A stretch of 25,773 nucleotides of DNA from an uncultured Gammaproteobacteria bacterium (lineage in GTDB: Bacteria; Pseudomonadota; Gammaproteobacteria; CAIUAS01), in NCBI GenBank assembly GCA_903897205.1, contig CAIUAS010000066.1, forward strand, positions 1 through 25,773, read 5' to 3'. The notes under the pieces are model-generated. The model was given only the letters and a program-made list of their open reading frames with translations. It had not been told where the DNA came from and searched no databases. The position numbers were made by a program, and so were the translations under genes. Numbering within the stretch: position 1 is the stretch's first letter; each line of letters starts with the position of its first letter. Shown here one piece after another: positions 7,939 through 15,498 of the stretch.

Positions 7939-8433
7939 ATGAGGATGTTTCGTAAATTTTCTCAAGTATTTTTCAGTTTTATATTTATTTTATCAGTGCA
8001 AATATTGGTGCAAAATAATGCTTTGGCAGCAGAAGCGTCACCGGTTGGTGTGTGGAAAACAATCGATGATAAGACTAATAAACCCCGCAGTATTGTGCAG
8101 ATTTGGCAGCAAGGTGATGAATTACGTGGCAGAATTCTTAAAATATTTTTCAGACCTGGTGAAAGTGCAAAAGATGTTTGCCTTGAATGTAAAGGTGCTA
8201 GTCATAATCAACCTATTTTAGGTATGACAATTATTTGGGGCATGACTAAACAGAGCGAGCGCTGGGAAGGCGGTCGAATTTTAGATCCAAAAAATGGCAA
8301 GATTTATAGATGCTTGCTTACTTTAAGCTCGGATAACCAGCAATTAAATGTTCGAGGTTATATCGGTGTTACCTTATTTGGTCGTACACAAACTTGGTTT
8401 CGCCAAGCAAATGCTGCAATAGAGCAACAGTAA
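7939..8433 (+). CDS. Secreted DUF2147 family protein
   Basis: A 164-residue precursor with an N-terminal signal peptide: basic start (MRMFRKF), a hydrophobic core of Phe, Ile, Leu and Val, and a likely signal peptidase I site after ALA near residue 31. The mature part is a single DUF2147 domain with the family blocks PVGVWKTIDD, QPILGMTI, WEGGRILDPKNGK and RGYIGVTLFGRTQTW. These suggest a small beta-rich periplasmic or outer-membrane-associated protein; no activity is established for the family as far as I know. Two Cys in VCLECKG fit a family position and could form a disulfide. I chose the ATG at 7939 because AAAGAGGT lies just upstream and the signal peptide begins there; an in-frame ATG at 7900 lacks such a site. 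The EamA transporter starts 3 nt after the stop. Confidence 0.88.
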   Translation: MRMFRKFSQVFFSFIFILSVQILVQNNALAAEASPVGVWKTIDDKTNKPRSIVQIWQQGDELRGRILKIFFRPGESAKDVCLECKGASHNQPILGMTIIWGMTKQSERWEGGRILDPKNGKIYRCLLTLSSDNQQLNVRGYIGVTLFGRTQTWFRQANAAIEQQ

Positions 8434-8436
8434 GTT

Positions 8437-9357
8437 ATGATAAAAAATAAGCTTAATTTGGTTTTATTTTTAGTGCTGGCTGGCTTGTGGAGCGGTTCTT
8501 TTATTGGTATTAAGGCGGTCGTTAATGTATGGCCGCCGTTATTTGGCGCTGCAATAAGAGTAGGGATAGCTTTAATTTGCTTAACGATTTTAGTTTGTTC
8601 CATGCGTAAAAATACCTATATACCTTATTCATTGCGATGGAAAGTTTGGATTATTGGCTTGTTTTCTCAAGCTATTCCTTTTTCATTTCTTTTTTGGGGT
8701 GAACATTTAATTTCACCAGGGCTTGCGGGTATTTTAAATGGCACCGTTTCTATTTGGACATTTATTTTATCAATCATTTTCTTTCCTCGGCGTAATAGTT
8801 TTTCGATACGTAACTTGTTTGGTTTGTTAGCGGGCATTGTCGGAATCGTTGTAATTTTTTGGCCATTATTGTCTTTTGATAGAAACACGGCAACGCTATT
8901 GGGCGCCGCCGCAGTATTAGTTATGGCAATTTCATATGCTATTGGAGGTTTATTAAATCAATACTTTTTAGCGAGTAAAACGCGTATTGATTTTTTTGCC
9001 AATATCTATCATCAGCATTGGGGCAGCTTAATTTTTCTGCTTGCTATGTCAGCATTATTTGAAAAATGGCCCACGGTGCATGTGTTATTTGCAGCGGACA
9101 CACCGTGGTTAGCTAGCTTATATTTAGGCATATTTTCAACAGCGATTGCCTGGCTAATTTATTATCACCTCATTCGTGAGTGGGATGCGTTGCGAGCTAG
9201 CACGGTTTTATATGTAGTGCCTGCCTTAACGCTTATCTGGGATTATTTATTCTATGCTAACCATCCACATATAAGTGAAATTAGCGGGGTCGTTGCTATT
9301 TTAGCTGGCGTCATACTAATTCAACTTTCTAATTTCAAGAAAGTAGTAAAGCGCTAA
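8437..9357 (+). CDS. EamA/DMT-superfamily transporter
   Basis: A 306-residue integral inner-membrane protein with about ten hydrophobic segments in two repeated halves, the layout of EamA-domain drug/metabolite transporters (RhaT/YdcZ-like exporters of amino acids or other small molecules). The first half opens with LAGLWSGSFIGIKAVV, and the second contains the characteristic LGIFSTAIAWLIYYHLI and a closing GVVAILAGVILIQLSN segment. The C-terminus is short and basic (KKVVKR), consistent with the positive-inside rule. Substrate cannot be inferred. It begins only 3 nt after the DUF2147 gene and lacks a clear ribosome binding site of its own, so it is probably co-translated from the same message. 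I see no terminator after it. Confidence 0.9.
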   Translation: MIKNKLNLVLFLVLAGLWSGSFIGIKAVVNVWPPLFGAAIRVGIALICLTILVCSMRKNTYIPYSLRWKVWIIGLFSQAIPFSFLFWGEHLISPGLAGILNGTVSIWTFILSIIFFPRRNSFSIRNLFGLLAGIVGIVVIFWPLLSFDRNTATLLGAAAVLVMAISYAIGGLLNQYFLASKTRIDFFANIYHQHWGSLIFLLAMSALFEKWPTVHVLFAADTPWLASLYLGIFSTAIAWLIYYHLIREWDALRASTVLYVVPALTLIWDYLFYANHPHISEISGVVAILAGVILIQLSNFKKVVKR

Positions 9358-9460
9358 AATTTGTCTATCGAAAGTGCTTGTAAGAAAATGGGAATTAGCA
9401 AAAGGTGATAGAGGATTATGTTTTTGTGCAATTTATTGTTATGGCGAAAAATATAAAGTT

Positions 9461-9488
9461 TTGCATTTTGGGCGAAATCGACTATGCT
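9461..9488 (+). promoter_or_regulatory. Likely sigma-70 promoter of the OmpA-family gene
   Basis: TTGCAT at 9461-9466 and TATGCT at 9483-9488 are separated by 16 bp. Transcription would start near 9495, leaving a leader of about 29 nt before the ATG at 9524. It is the best match in the 166-nt gap after the transporter gene. Confidence 0.6.
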
Positions 9489-9523
9489 ACTTTACGGCTT
9501 AAATTAAATAGATTAGGTAACTT

Positions 9524-10483
9524 ATGAAAACAAATAAATTATTAGTTGCAATGCTTACTGCAGCTATCTTTGCTGGTTTTACTGCGAAAGCAATGGCAGA
9601 AAATCGGGAAGGAGCAATTACAATTACACCAGGCATGGGAGCATATTTGTTTGATAGTAAACGCAATATTGAAAATCCAGCCCTTTATAATTTAGGTGTG
9701 GGATATGATTTCACCAATAATTGGGGCGTGGAAGCCTTAATTGGTATGATGAATAGCAATACCAAAGGGGCTGCCTCTAAAGCTGACGTTCATGGTAATC
9801 TTTATACATTGGATGGTATGTATCATTTTAATACGACAAGCCCATTTGAGCCTTATGTATTAGCAGGTATTGGTATGTTGGATTTAAGTCCGAACGGTGA
9901 TCAGGCAGGTACTCAAGCTAATCTTAATGGCGGTGCCGGTTTGGAATATTTCATTCACCGAGATATAGCATTACGTGGGGATGTGCGTGATGTTTATACC
10001 ATGACTAGCGGTAAAAATGATTATTTAGTTAATTTTGGTGTTAGTATTTTATTTGGTGGGCAAAGTGGGCCTGCGGCAACCCCATTAGCATTAACGCCAG
10101 TAAGTAATTTAACGAATCCTTGTACAGGAACGAAAGTAGTCGTTCGTTTTAATAATAATTCAGCTGATATCGATCCTATTTATAAAGTTGAATTACAGCA
10201 AGTATCCAGTTGTATGCAGCATAACCACCAATTAAAAGCAGTTGTGCGTGGATATGCGAGTAGCACCGGTGTTGCGCGACATAATTTAAAATTATCACAG
10301 CAGCGCGCTAATAGTGTTAAACAATATTTAGTTGATCATGATTCTTTAAACACAAAGAGAATTCGTGCACAAGGTTTTGGTGAGGCTTCTCCAGTGGCAA
10401 GTAATGCAACTGCAGCAGGGCAAGCGCAAAATCGTCGTGCTGAAACTGTGGTTGTTTCTGTGTTTAATTCTGGACGTAATTAA
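9524..10483 (+). CDS. OmpA-family outer-membrane protein
   Basis: The 319-residue precursor has a typical signal peptide ending in AKAMA (cut near residue 25). Residues about 30-185 alternate aromatic and Gly-rich strands (ITPGMGAYLF, YNLGVGYDFTNNWGVEALIG, YVLAGIGMLDL) like a small eight-stranded OmpA-type barrel. After a short linker, a C-terminal OmpA-like peptidoglycan-binding domain (about 205-315) shows VVVRFNNNSADI, GYASSTG, LKLSQQRANSVKQYL, GFGEASPVASN and NRRAETVVVS. It should tie the outer membrane to the cell wall. In the position of the DAP-binding Asp of E. coli OmpA (GYTD) this protein has Ser (GYAS), while the Arg of the QQRA block is kept. A promoter precedes it and a strong terminator follows, so it is probably monocistronic. 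Confidence 0.92.
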   Translation: MKTNKLLVAMLTAAIFAGFTAKAMAENREGAITITPGMGAYLFDSKRNIENPALYNLGVGYDFTNNWGVEALIGMMNSNTKGAASKADVHGNLYTLDGMYHFNTTSPFEPYVLAGIGMLDLSPNGDQAGTQANLNGGAGLEYFIHRDIALRGDVRDVYTMTSGKNDYLVNFGVSILFGGQSGPAATPLALTPVSNLTNPCTGTKVVVRFNNNSADIDPIYKVELQQVSSCMQHNHQLKAVVRGYASSTGVARHNLKLSQQRANSVKQYLVDHDSLNTKRIRAQGFGEASPVASNATAAGQAQNRRAETVVVSVFNSGRN

Positions 10484-10502
10484 ATAGTTTATAGTTTTGT
10501 AA

Positions 10503-10540
10503 GCAATAAAAAACCCCGCATTAGCGGGGTTTTTTATTGC
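10503..10540. terminator. Bidirectional Rho-independent terminator between the OmpA-family gene and gltA
   Basis: A perfect 17-bp stem has arms at 10503-10519 and 10524-10540, an ATTA loop and a CCCCGC/GCGGGG core flanked by A- and T-tracts. It serves both the OmpA-family gene and the converging gltA, which stops at 10549. Confidence 0.95.
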
Positions 10541-10548
10541 GGTAGTAA

Positions 10549-11841
10549 TTATTTTCGGTCTTTCATTTCAGCGAATTTTCGCATGGCGTGGCCAGTATAT
10601 AATTGACGTGGGCGGCCTATGCGGCGTTCTGGATCGCCAATCATTTCTTGCCATTGAGATATCCAGCCGACAGTCCTTGCGAGTGCAAAGATAACGGTAA
10701 ACAGATTGGCTGGGATACCTAGCGCGCTTAGGGTGATGCCTGAATAAAAATCAACGTTTGGATAAAGTTTTCTACTAATAAAGTAATCATCTTCCAGCGC
10801 GATTTTTTCTAATTCCATTGCGATTTTGAAGAGTGGATTATCATGTGCGCCAACTTCCTCTAATACTTCGTAGCATGCTTGGCGCATGACTTTTGCGCGT
10901 GGGTCGTAATTTTTATAAACACGATGCCCAAATCCCATTAAGCGGAAAGAATCATTTGGATCTTTAGCGCGTGCAATGTATTTGCCAATATGCGATACGT
11001 CACCAATTTCTTTTAGCATATTGAGGCAAGCTTCATTTGCCCCGCCATGTGCAGGCCCCCAAAGTGCAGCTATGCCTGCAGAGATACAGGCATAGGGATT
11101 AGCGCCAGTGGAGCCAGCCAAGCGTACTGTTGAAGTAGAGGCGTTTTGCTCGTGATCGGCATGTAATATGAAAATACGATCCATTGCACGCGCTAAAACT
11201 GAATTCGGTTCTTTTTTCTCGCAGGGGACGTTAAACATCATATGTAAAAAGTTTTCAGCATAACCTAAGTCATTTTGCGGATACATGAAAGGTTGGCCAA
11301 TTGAATATTTATAAACCATGGCGGCTAAAGTAGGCATTTTAGCAATCAGGCGAAGCGCCGCAATGTTGCGGTGTTCAGGGTTATTAATATCTAATGAATC
11401 ATGATAGAAAGCGGATAAAGCGCCTACTACGCCAACCATAATAGCCATCGGGTGCGCATCACGCCGAAAGCCGTTGAAAAAATTGCGTAATTGTTCGTGG
11501 ACCATTGTGTGTGAGTTAATGGCGGTAATAAAATCCGTTTTTTTGGTTTGATTGGGTAATTCACCGTGCAATAACAAATAACATACTTCTAGAAAATCAG
11601 ATTTTTCTGCAAGTTGTTCAATGGGATAGCCTCGGTGTAATAAAACGCCTTTGTCACCATCAATAAAGGTAATTTCAGAAGAGCAAGCTGCCGTAGACAT
11701 AAAGCCTGGATCATAAGTAAATAAGCCATTTTTGGCGAGTGGACTGACATCAATAACGTCAGGCCCTAAAGTGCCTTTACGGATAGATAGTTCGAGTGGT
11801 TTTTCTGAATCATTTAAGTAAAGTTTTGCAGTATCAGCCAT
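10549..11841 (-). CDS. gltA: Citrate synthase (type II)
   Basis: Citrate synthase condenses acetyl-CoA and oxaloacetate, the entry step of the TCA cycle. At 430 residues it has the length of the hexameric gammaproteobacterial form. The catalytic residues are H265 in WGPAHGGANEA, H306 in MGFGHRVYKNYDPR and D364 in NVDFYSG. The residues that form the allosteric NADH site of E. coli GltA appear one position later here: Y146, R164, K168 and C207 (NVPCEKK), with H111, T112 and M113; only the Arg of the E. coli site preceding His110 is changed, to Ser. NADH inhibition is therefore plausible. AGGAG seven bases before the ATG supports the start. It is divergent from sdhC, as in E. coli, and has its own promoter in the shared gap. 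Confidence 0.98.
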   Translation of the reverse strand: MADTAKLYLNDSEKPLELSIRKGTLGPDVIDVSPLAKNGLFTYDPGFMSTAACSSEITFIDGDKGVLLHRGYPIEQLAEKSDFLEVCYLLLHGELPNQTKKTDFITAINSHTMVHEQLRNFFNGFRRDAHPMAIMVGVVGALSAFYHDSLDINNPEHRNIAALRLIAKMPTLAAMVYKYSIGQPFMYPQNDLGYAENFLHMMFNVPCEKKEPNSVLARAMDRIFILHADHEQNASTSTVRLAGSTGANPYACISAGIAALWGPAHGGANEACLNMLKEIGDVSHIGKYIARAKDPNDSFRLMGFGHRVYKNYDPRAKVMRQACYEVLEEVGAHDNPLFKIAMELEKIALEDDYFISRKLYPNVDFYSGITLSALGIPANLFTVIFALARTVGWISQWQEMIGDPERRIGRPRQLYTGHAMRKFAEMKDRK

Positions 11842-11877
11842 TGCAAGCTCCTGGTTAAATCAAAATAGCTACAAGCT

Positions 11878-11907
11878 ACTATAGCAAACTTAAAATTAAT
11901 GATGCAA
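11878..11907 (-). promoter_or_regulatory. Likely sigma-70 promoter of gltA
   Basis: Reading the minus strand, TTGCAT (11902-11907) and TATAGT (11878-11883) are separated by 18 bp. Transcription would start near 11871 and give a leader of about 30 nt to the gltA ATG at 11841. Confidence 0.65.
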
Positions 11908-12086
11908 TTTAATTTGTTTGATCTAGGTACTATTGGCTAAAATACTACAGGAACGAACTAAAATTATCCTAATATTTTATTTTGATTGGCCTAGCATGCT
12001 ACGGAGTGGGTAGGGAAATCTAGTTCGCTAAATTCGTTAATTAAAATGCAATATTAGTGGGAACAACTGAAATCCCAATAACTTGT

Positions 12087-12115
12087 TTGTAATGAGATAT
12101 TGTTATGAGTATAAT
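12087..12115 (+). promoter_or_regulatory. Likely sigma-70 promoter of the sdhCDAB-sucABCD operon
   Basis: TTGTAA at 12087-12092 and a consensus TATAAT at 12110-12115 are separated by exactly 17 bp. Transcription would start near 12122, about 26 nt before the sdhC GTG. No comparable promoter is evident before the later genes of the cluster. Confidence 0.75.
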
Positions 12116-12147
12116 TCGCCAGAATTAAACAGGAAGAGGAAAAAATT

Positions 12148-12522
12148 GTGAATAAGCAAAGACCTATCAATGTTTATTTGTTGACATATAAATATCCTGT
12201 TACTGCCATTATTTCGGTGCTGCACCGTGTCTCAGGCGCATTTGTGTTTTTATTGATACCTCTATTACTGTGGATGCTTGCTTCTTCATTAGCTTCGCCT
12301 CAGCAATTTGACGAGCTGCAAGGTATGTTAGGTAATCCCATGATGAAACTGATTTTGTGGCTATTTTTATCTGCTTTGCTCTATCATTTAGTCGCTGGTA
12401 TCCGGCATTTAGCAATGGATTTCGGTGTTGGTGAAAGTCTGAATTCTGCATGCAGGAGCGCATGGGCAGTAGCAATTATTGCTGCTATTTTAATTTTATT
12501 AACAGGTATTTGGTTATGGTAA
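12148..12522 (+). CDS. sdhC: Succinate dehydrogenase cytochrome b556 subunit
   Basis: SdhC is one of two membrane anchors of complex II, holding haem b and the quinone site with SdhD. The 124 residues form three hydrophobic segments (about 18-45, 64-88 and 103-124). The quinone-site block SVLHRVSG supplies S23, H26 and R27, and H80 in LYHLVAGIRHLAMDFG corresponds to the haem ligand H84 of E. coli. The start codon is GTG, preceded by AGGAAGAGG, and gives MNKQRPINVYLLTY, closely matching family N-termini. It is the first gene of the operon and overlaps sdhD by 7 nt. Confidence 0.96.
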   Translation: MNKQRPINVYLLTYKYPVTAIISVLHRVSGAFVFLLIPLLLWMLASSLASPQQFDELQGMLGNPMMKLILWLFLSALLYHLVAGIRHLAMDFGVGESLNSACRSAWAVAIIAAILILLTGIWLW

Positions 12523-12872
12523 ACAAGTTAACGAGTATAACAAGTTTAACCCGTAATGGCGTGCGTGATTGGCTAGTGCAAAGAGTGACTTCTCTCATTC
12601 TCGCTGTTTATATTTTATTTTTATTAGGATATTTGGTTTTCCATCCTAGCATTGAATTTTTTGCTTGGCAGAGCTTGTTTCAGAGTACTGCTTTTCGTGT
12701 GTTTAGCGTTTTATTCTTACTTAGTTTGATGTGGCATGCTTGGATAGGTATGTGGACAATAGTAACAGATTATATCAAGCCAGCGGACATACGTTTGGCG
12801 GTAATCTTAATTATTATTATAGCTTTATTTGCCTATGTAATATGGGGCATTGATATTTTGTGGAGTGCGTAA
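12516..12872 (+). CDS. sdhD: Succinate dehydrogenase membrane anchor subunit
   Basis: SdhD is the second membrane anchor of complex II. The 118-residue protein has three membrane spans (about 22-43, 58-82 and 93-116) and the hallmark HAWIGMWTIVTDYI, in which H74 and Y86 correspond to the haem- and quinone-associated H71 and Y83 of E. coli. I took the ATG at 12516 as the start. The frame is open further upstream, but the added residues would lie wholly within sdhC sequence and have no family support. It overlaps sdhC by 7 nt and shares one base with sdhA (TAATG), so the three genes are probably translationally coupled. Confidence 0.95.
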   Translation: MVNKLTSITSLTRNGVRDWLVQRVTSLILAVYILFLLGYLVFHPSIEFFAWQSLFQSTAFRVFSVLFLLSLMWHAWIGMWTIVTDYIKPADIRLAVILIIIIALFAYVIWGIDILWSA

Positions 12873-14635
12873 TGGCAATAACAACATATAATTTTGACGC
12901 AATAGTAGTGGGTGCGGGCGGGGCTGGTATGCGTGCGTCCTTGCAGCTCGCACAAACTGGTTTAAAGATCGCTTTAGTTTCTAAGGTTTTTCCTACGCGT
13001 TCTCATACGGTATCTGCTCAGGGTGGTATTGCAGCGGCCCTGGGTAATGTGCATGAAGATAATTGGCATTGGCATATGTATGACACGGTAAAAGGCTCGG
13101 ATTATTTGGGCGATCAAGATTGTATTGAATACATGTGTAAGATGGCGCCACAAGCCATTATCGAGTTGGAACACATGGGGATGCCGTTTTCTCGTTTAGA
13201 CGATGGCAGTATTTATCAGCGCCGCTTTGGCGGTCAAACGGTTAATTACGGTGAGGGTTTTGCAGCGCGGACTTGTGCGGCCGCTGATAGAACTGGGCAT
13301 GCACTTTTGCACACGCTTTATCAACAAAATGTTGCAGCCAAGACTAATTTTTTTAATGAATGGTATGCTATTGATTTAGTAAAAACAGCCAAAAATAAAG
13401 TGGCGGGTGTTATTGCGCTTTGTATTGAAACGGGTGAGGTCGCTTTCTTAAATGCGCGGGCCACCATTTTTGCGACAGGTGGCGCAGGTAAAATATATCA
13501 GTCAAGTACCAATGCTGCTATTAACACTGGCGATGGTCCTGGTATGGTTTTACGAGCAAACCTCCCATTACAAGATATGGAAATGTGGCAGTTTCATCCT
13601 ACCGGAATCGCAGGCGCAGGTGTGTTAGTAACAGAGGGTTGCCGTGGTGAAGGTGGTTATTTAATTAATAAAAACGGTGAGCGTTTTATGGAGCGTTATG
13701 CACCTCACGCTAAAGATCTTGCATCACGCGATGTAGTTTCTCGTTCGATTGCATTAGAAATTCGCGCAGGAAACGCTTTTAATATTAATGGCGTTGATTG
13801 CGTAAAATTAAAATTAGATCACCTTAACCCTGATGTTATTATGCAGCGCTTGCCTGGAATTCGTGAGTTGGCGATGACATTTGCTCATGTGGATCCTATT
13901 AAAGAACCTATCCCAGTTGTGCCAACTTGTCATTATATGATGGGCGGTATCCCAACGAATGTGCATGGTCAAGTGATCACAATTGACACAGATGGCCAAG
14001 ATCAAGTGGTTGAAGGCTTATATGCCATAGGCGAGTGTGCGTGTGTGTCTGTGCATGGCTCTAATCGTTTGGGTAGTAATTCCTTATTAGATTTAGTGGT
14101 GTTTGGTCGTGCAGCGGGCTTGCATGTTGAAGAAAGTATTAAACAAGGCTTACCATTGCATGATGCAGCTAAAGATGATCTTGAAGCAGCGATGGTGCGC
14201 TTAAATCGTTGGAACGACAGTGCGAAAGGCGAAACCGTTAGTGAGTTGCATAAGGCTTTGCAAAAAGCAATGCAGGATGATTTTGGGGTGTTCCGCACGG
14301 ATGAAACGATGCAGATTGGATTGACTAAATTGCGTGATATTAGGGAAAGAATCAAATACGCCGTTTTATCCGATAAAAGTCAGGTATTTAATACAGCACG
14401 TCTGGAAGCTTTAGAATTAGATAATATGATGGAAGTTGCTTTTGCCACCGCATTATCTGCACTGACGCGCCAAGAAAGCCGTGGCGCGCATAGTCGTGAA
14501 GATTACCCGAAGCGTGATGACGTAAACTGGTTGAAGCATACTTTATATTTACCTGAAGAACGTATTGCTTTCCGTGCCGTCAATAGAAAACCAGAAACAG
14601 TGCCGCCTTTTGAGTTAAAAGAAAGAGTCTATTAA
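12872..14635 (+). CDS. sdhA: Succinate dehydrogenase flavoprotein subunit
   Basis: SdhA oxidises succinate to fumarate on a covalently bound FAD at the inner face of the membrane. The 587 residues (E. coli has 588) show the dinucleotide-binding start DAIVVGAGGAGMRASL, the FAD attachment site RSHTVSAQGG with H45 at the same position as in E. coli, the substrate-site blocks QFHPTGIAGAG and CHYMMGGIPTN, the catalytic Arg region ASRDVVSRSIALEIRAG and the late FAD block RLGSNSLLDLVVFGRAAG. The ATG at 12872 overlaps the sdhD stop by one base and has GGAG upstream; an ATG four codons earlier would add MECV and is less likely. sdhE, needed for flavinylation in many proteobacteria, is not in the window. 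Confidence 0.98.
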   Translation: MAITTYNFDAIVVGAGGAGMRASLQLAQTGLKIALVSKVFPTRSHTVSAQGGIAAALGNVHEDNWHWHMYDTVKGSDYLGDQDCIEYMCKMAPQAIIELEHMGMPFSRLDDGSIYQRRFGGQTVNYGEGFAARTCAAADRTGHALLHTLYQQNVAAKTNFFNEWYAIDLVKTAKNKVAGVIALCIETGEVAFLNARATIFATGGAGKIYQSSTNAAINTGDGPGMVLRANLPLQDMEMWQFHPTGIAGAGVLVTEGCRGEGGYLINKNGERFMERYAPHAKDLASRDVVSRSIALEIRAGNAFNINGVDCVKLKLDHLNPDVIMQRLPGIRELAMTFAHVDPIKEPIPVVPTCHYMMGGIPTNVHGQVITIDTDGQDQVVEGLYAIGECACVSVHGSNRLGSNSLLDLVVFGRAAGLHVEESIKQGLPLHDAAKDDLEAAMVRLNRWNDSAKGETVSELHKALQKAMQDDFGVFRTDETMQIGLTKLRDIRERIKYAVLSDKSQVFNTARLEALELDNMMEVAFATALSALTRQESRGAHSREDYPKRDDVNWLKHTLYLPEERIAFRAVNRKPETVPPFELKERVY

Positions 14636-14690
14636 TTTAACCGATAGATTTAAAATCAATAAATGCGTTAGTAAAGAAATAGAGGTTTAT

Positions 14691-15437
14691 ATGGCAAATA
14701 TCCCTGAAATTCCAGCGGGTGCTACGGAAATGCGGGCAGTGCAATTTTCAATTTATCGTTATACGCCTGAAACGAACGCTAAACCTTATATGCAGGATTA
14801 TGTACTTAAAATTCCTAAAAATAAGGATATGATGTTAGTGCAAGCGTTAATTTTATTAAAAGAGCAAGATGAAACTTTAACGTTTCGTCATTCTTGCCAT
14901 GAAGGTGTTTGTGGTTCTGATGGTTTGAATGTGAATGGTAAGAATATGTTAGCTTGTGTTACTCATCTTTCTCAATTGGGTGATAAAGTTACTGTACGTC
15001 CTTTGTCTGGCCTGCCGGTTATTCGTGATTTAGTCGTTGATATGGCGCCGTTTTATGGGCAGTATGAAAAAGTGAAGCCTTATTTAATTACTCATACCGA
15101 AGCTCCTGTTAAGGAACGCTTACAAAGTCCAGCCGAACGAGATAAGTTGGATGGTTTATATGAGTGTATTTTATGTGCGTGTTGCACGAGTTCATGCCCA
15201 TCTTATTGGTGGAACCCAGATAAATTTTTAGGGCCAGCGGCTTTATTATGGTTGTGTCGCTTTTTACAAGATAGTCGTGATGAAGCTAAGCAAGAGCGTT
15301 TAGCAGAATTGGATGATTTATTCAGCTTATATCGTTGTCGTACTATTATGAATTGTACGAGCGCGTGTCCAAAAGGGCTAAATCCTGCTGAAGCAATCAG
15401 TAAAATTCGCCGGATGGAAATTGAGAAATCCGCCTAA
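14691..15437 (+). CDS. sdhB: Succinate dehydrogenase iron-sulfur subunit
   Basis: SdhB carries electrons from the flavin to quinone through three clusters. The 248 residues show the 2Fe-2S ligands C69, C74, D77 and C89 (CHEGVCGSD ... LAC), the 4Fe-4S and 3Fe-4S cysteines C159, C162, C165 and C169 (CILCACCTSSCP), and C216, C222 and C226 (CRTIMNCTSACP). W173/W174 in SYWWNPDKF match the quinone-site region. It is about ten residues longer than the E. coli protein, because of an N-terminal extension (MANIPEIPAGATE). GAGG six bases before the ATG supports the start. The gap to sdhA is 55 nt and to sucA 61 nt. Confidence 0.97.
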   Translation: MANIPEIPAGATEMRAVQFSIYRYTPETNAKPYMQDYVLKIPKNKDMMLVQALILLKEQDETLTFRHSCHEGVCGSDGLNVNGKNMLACVTHLSQLGDKVTVRPLSGLPVIRDLVVDMAPFYGQYEKVKPYLITHTEAPVKERLQSPAERDKLDGLYECILCACCTSSCPSYWWNPDKFLGPAALLWLCRFLQDSRDEAKQERLAELDDLFSLYRCRTIMNCTSACPKGLNPAEAISKIRRMEIEKSA

Positions 15438-15453
15438 AAAATTGCTTAATTTT
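15438..15453. repeat. AT-only inverted repeat with T-tract between sdhB and sucA
   Basis: AAAATT at 15438-15443 pairs with AATTTT at 15448-15453 around GCTT; the pairing can extend two bases on each side and is followed by more T residues. Without a GC core it would be at best a weak stop or pause site. It could also be chance in an AT-rich spacer. Confidence 0.3.
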
Positions 15454-15498
15454 TTTTAAAACGGTTTTTAAAAATTAAATAATTCAAAGAGTATAGCC

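Larger units (their letters stand above)
11842..12147. other. 306-bp divergent regulatory gap between gltA and sdhC
   Basis: No gene is visible here. The gap holds one promoter for each direction (listed separately), the perfect 10-bp palindrome TAGCATGCTA at 11992-12001, and a wider 7-bp inverted repeat, CGAACTA at 11954-11960 against TAGTTCG at 12021-12027. GTTAATTAA at 12036-12044 resembles the core of the enterobacterial ArcA site. No CRP-like or FNR-like palindrome was found by eye. Confidence 0.6.

Noticed and set aside
7759..7965. 68-residue minus-strand frame upstream of the histone-like gene
   Set aside because: It overlaps the ribosome binding site and signal peptide region of the DUF2147 gene on the other strand and has no recognisable features.
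12209..12475. 88-residue minus-strand frame within sdhC
   Set aside because: It is antisense to a gene with haem and quinone ligands in place and is not supported by any motif.
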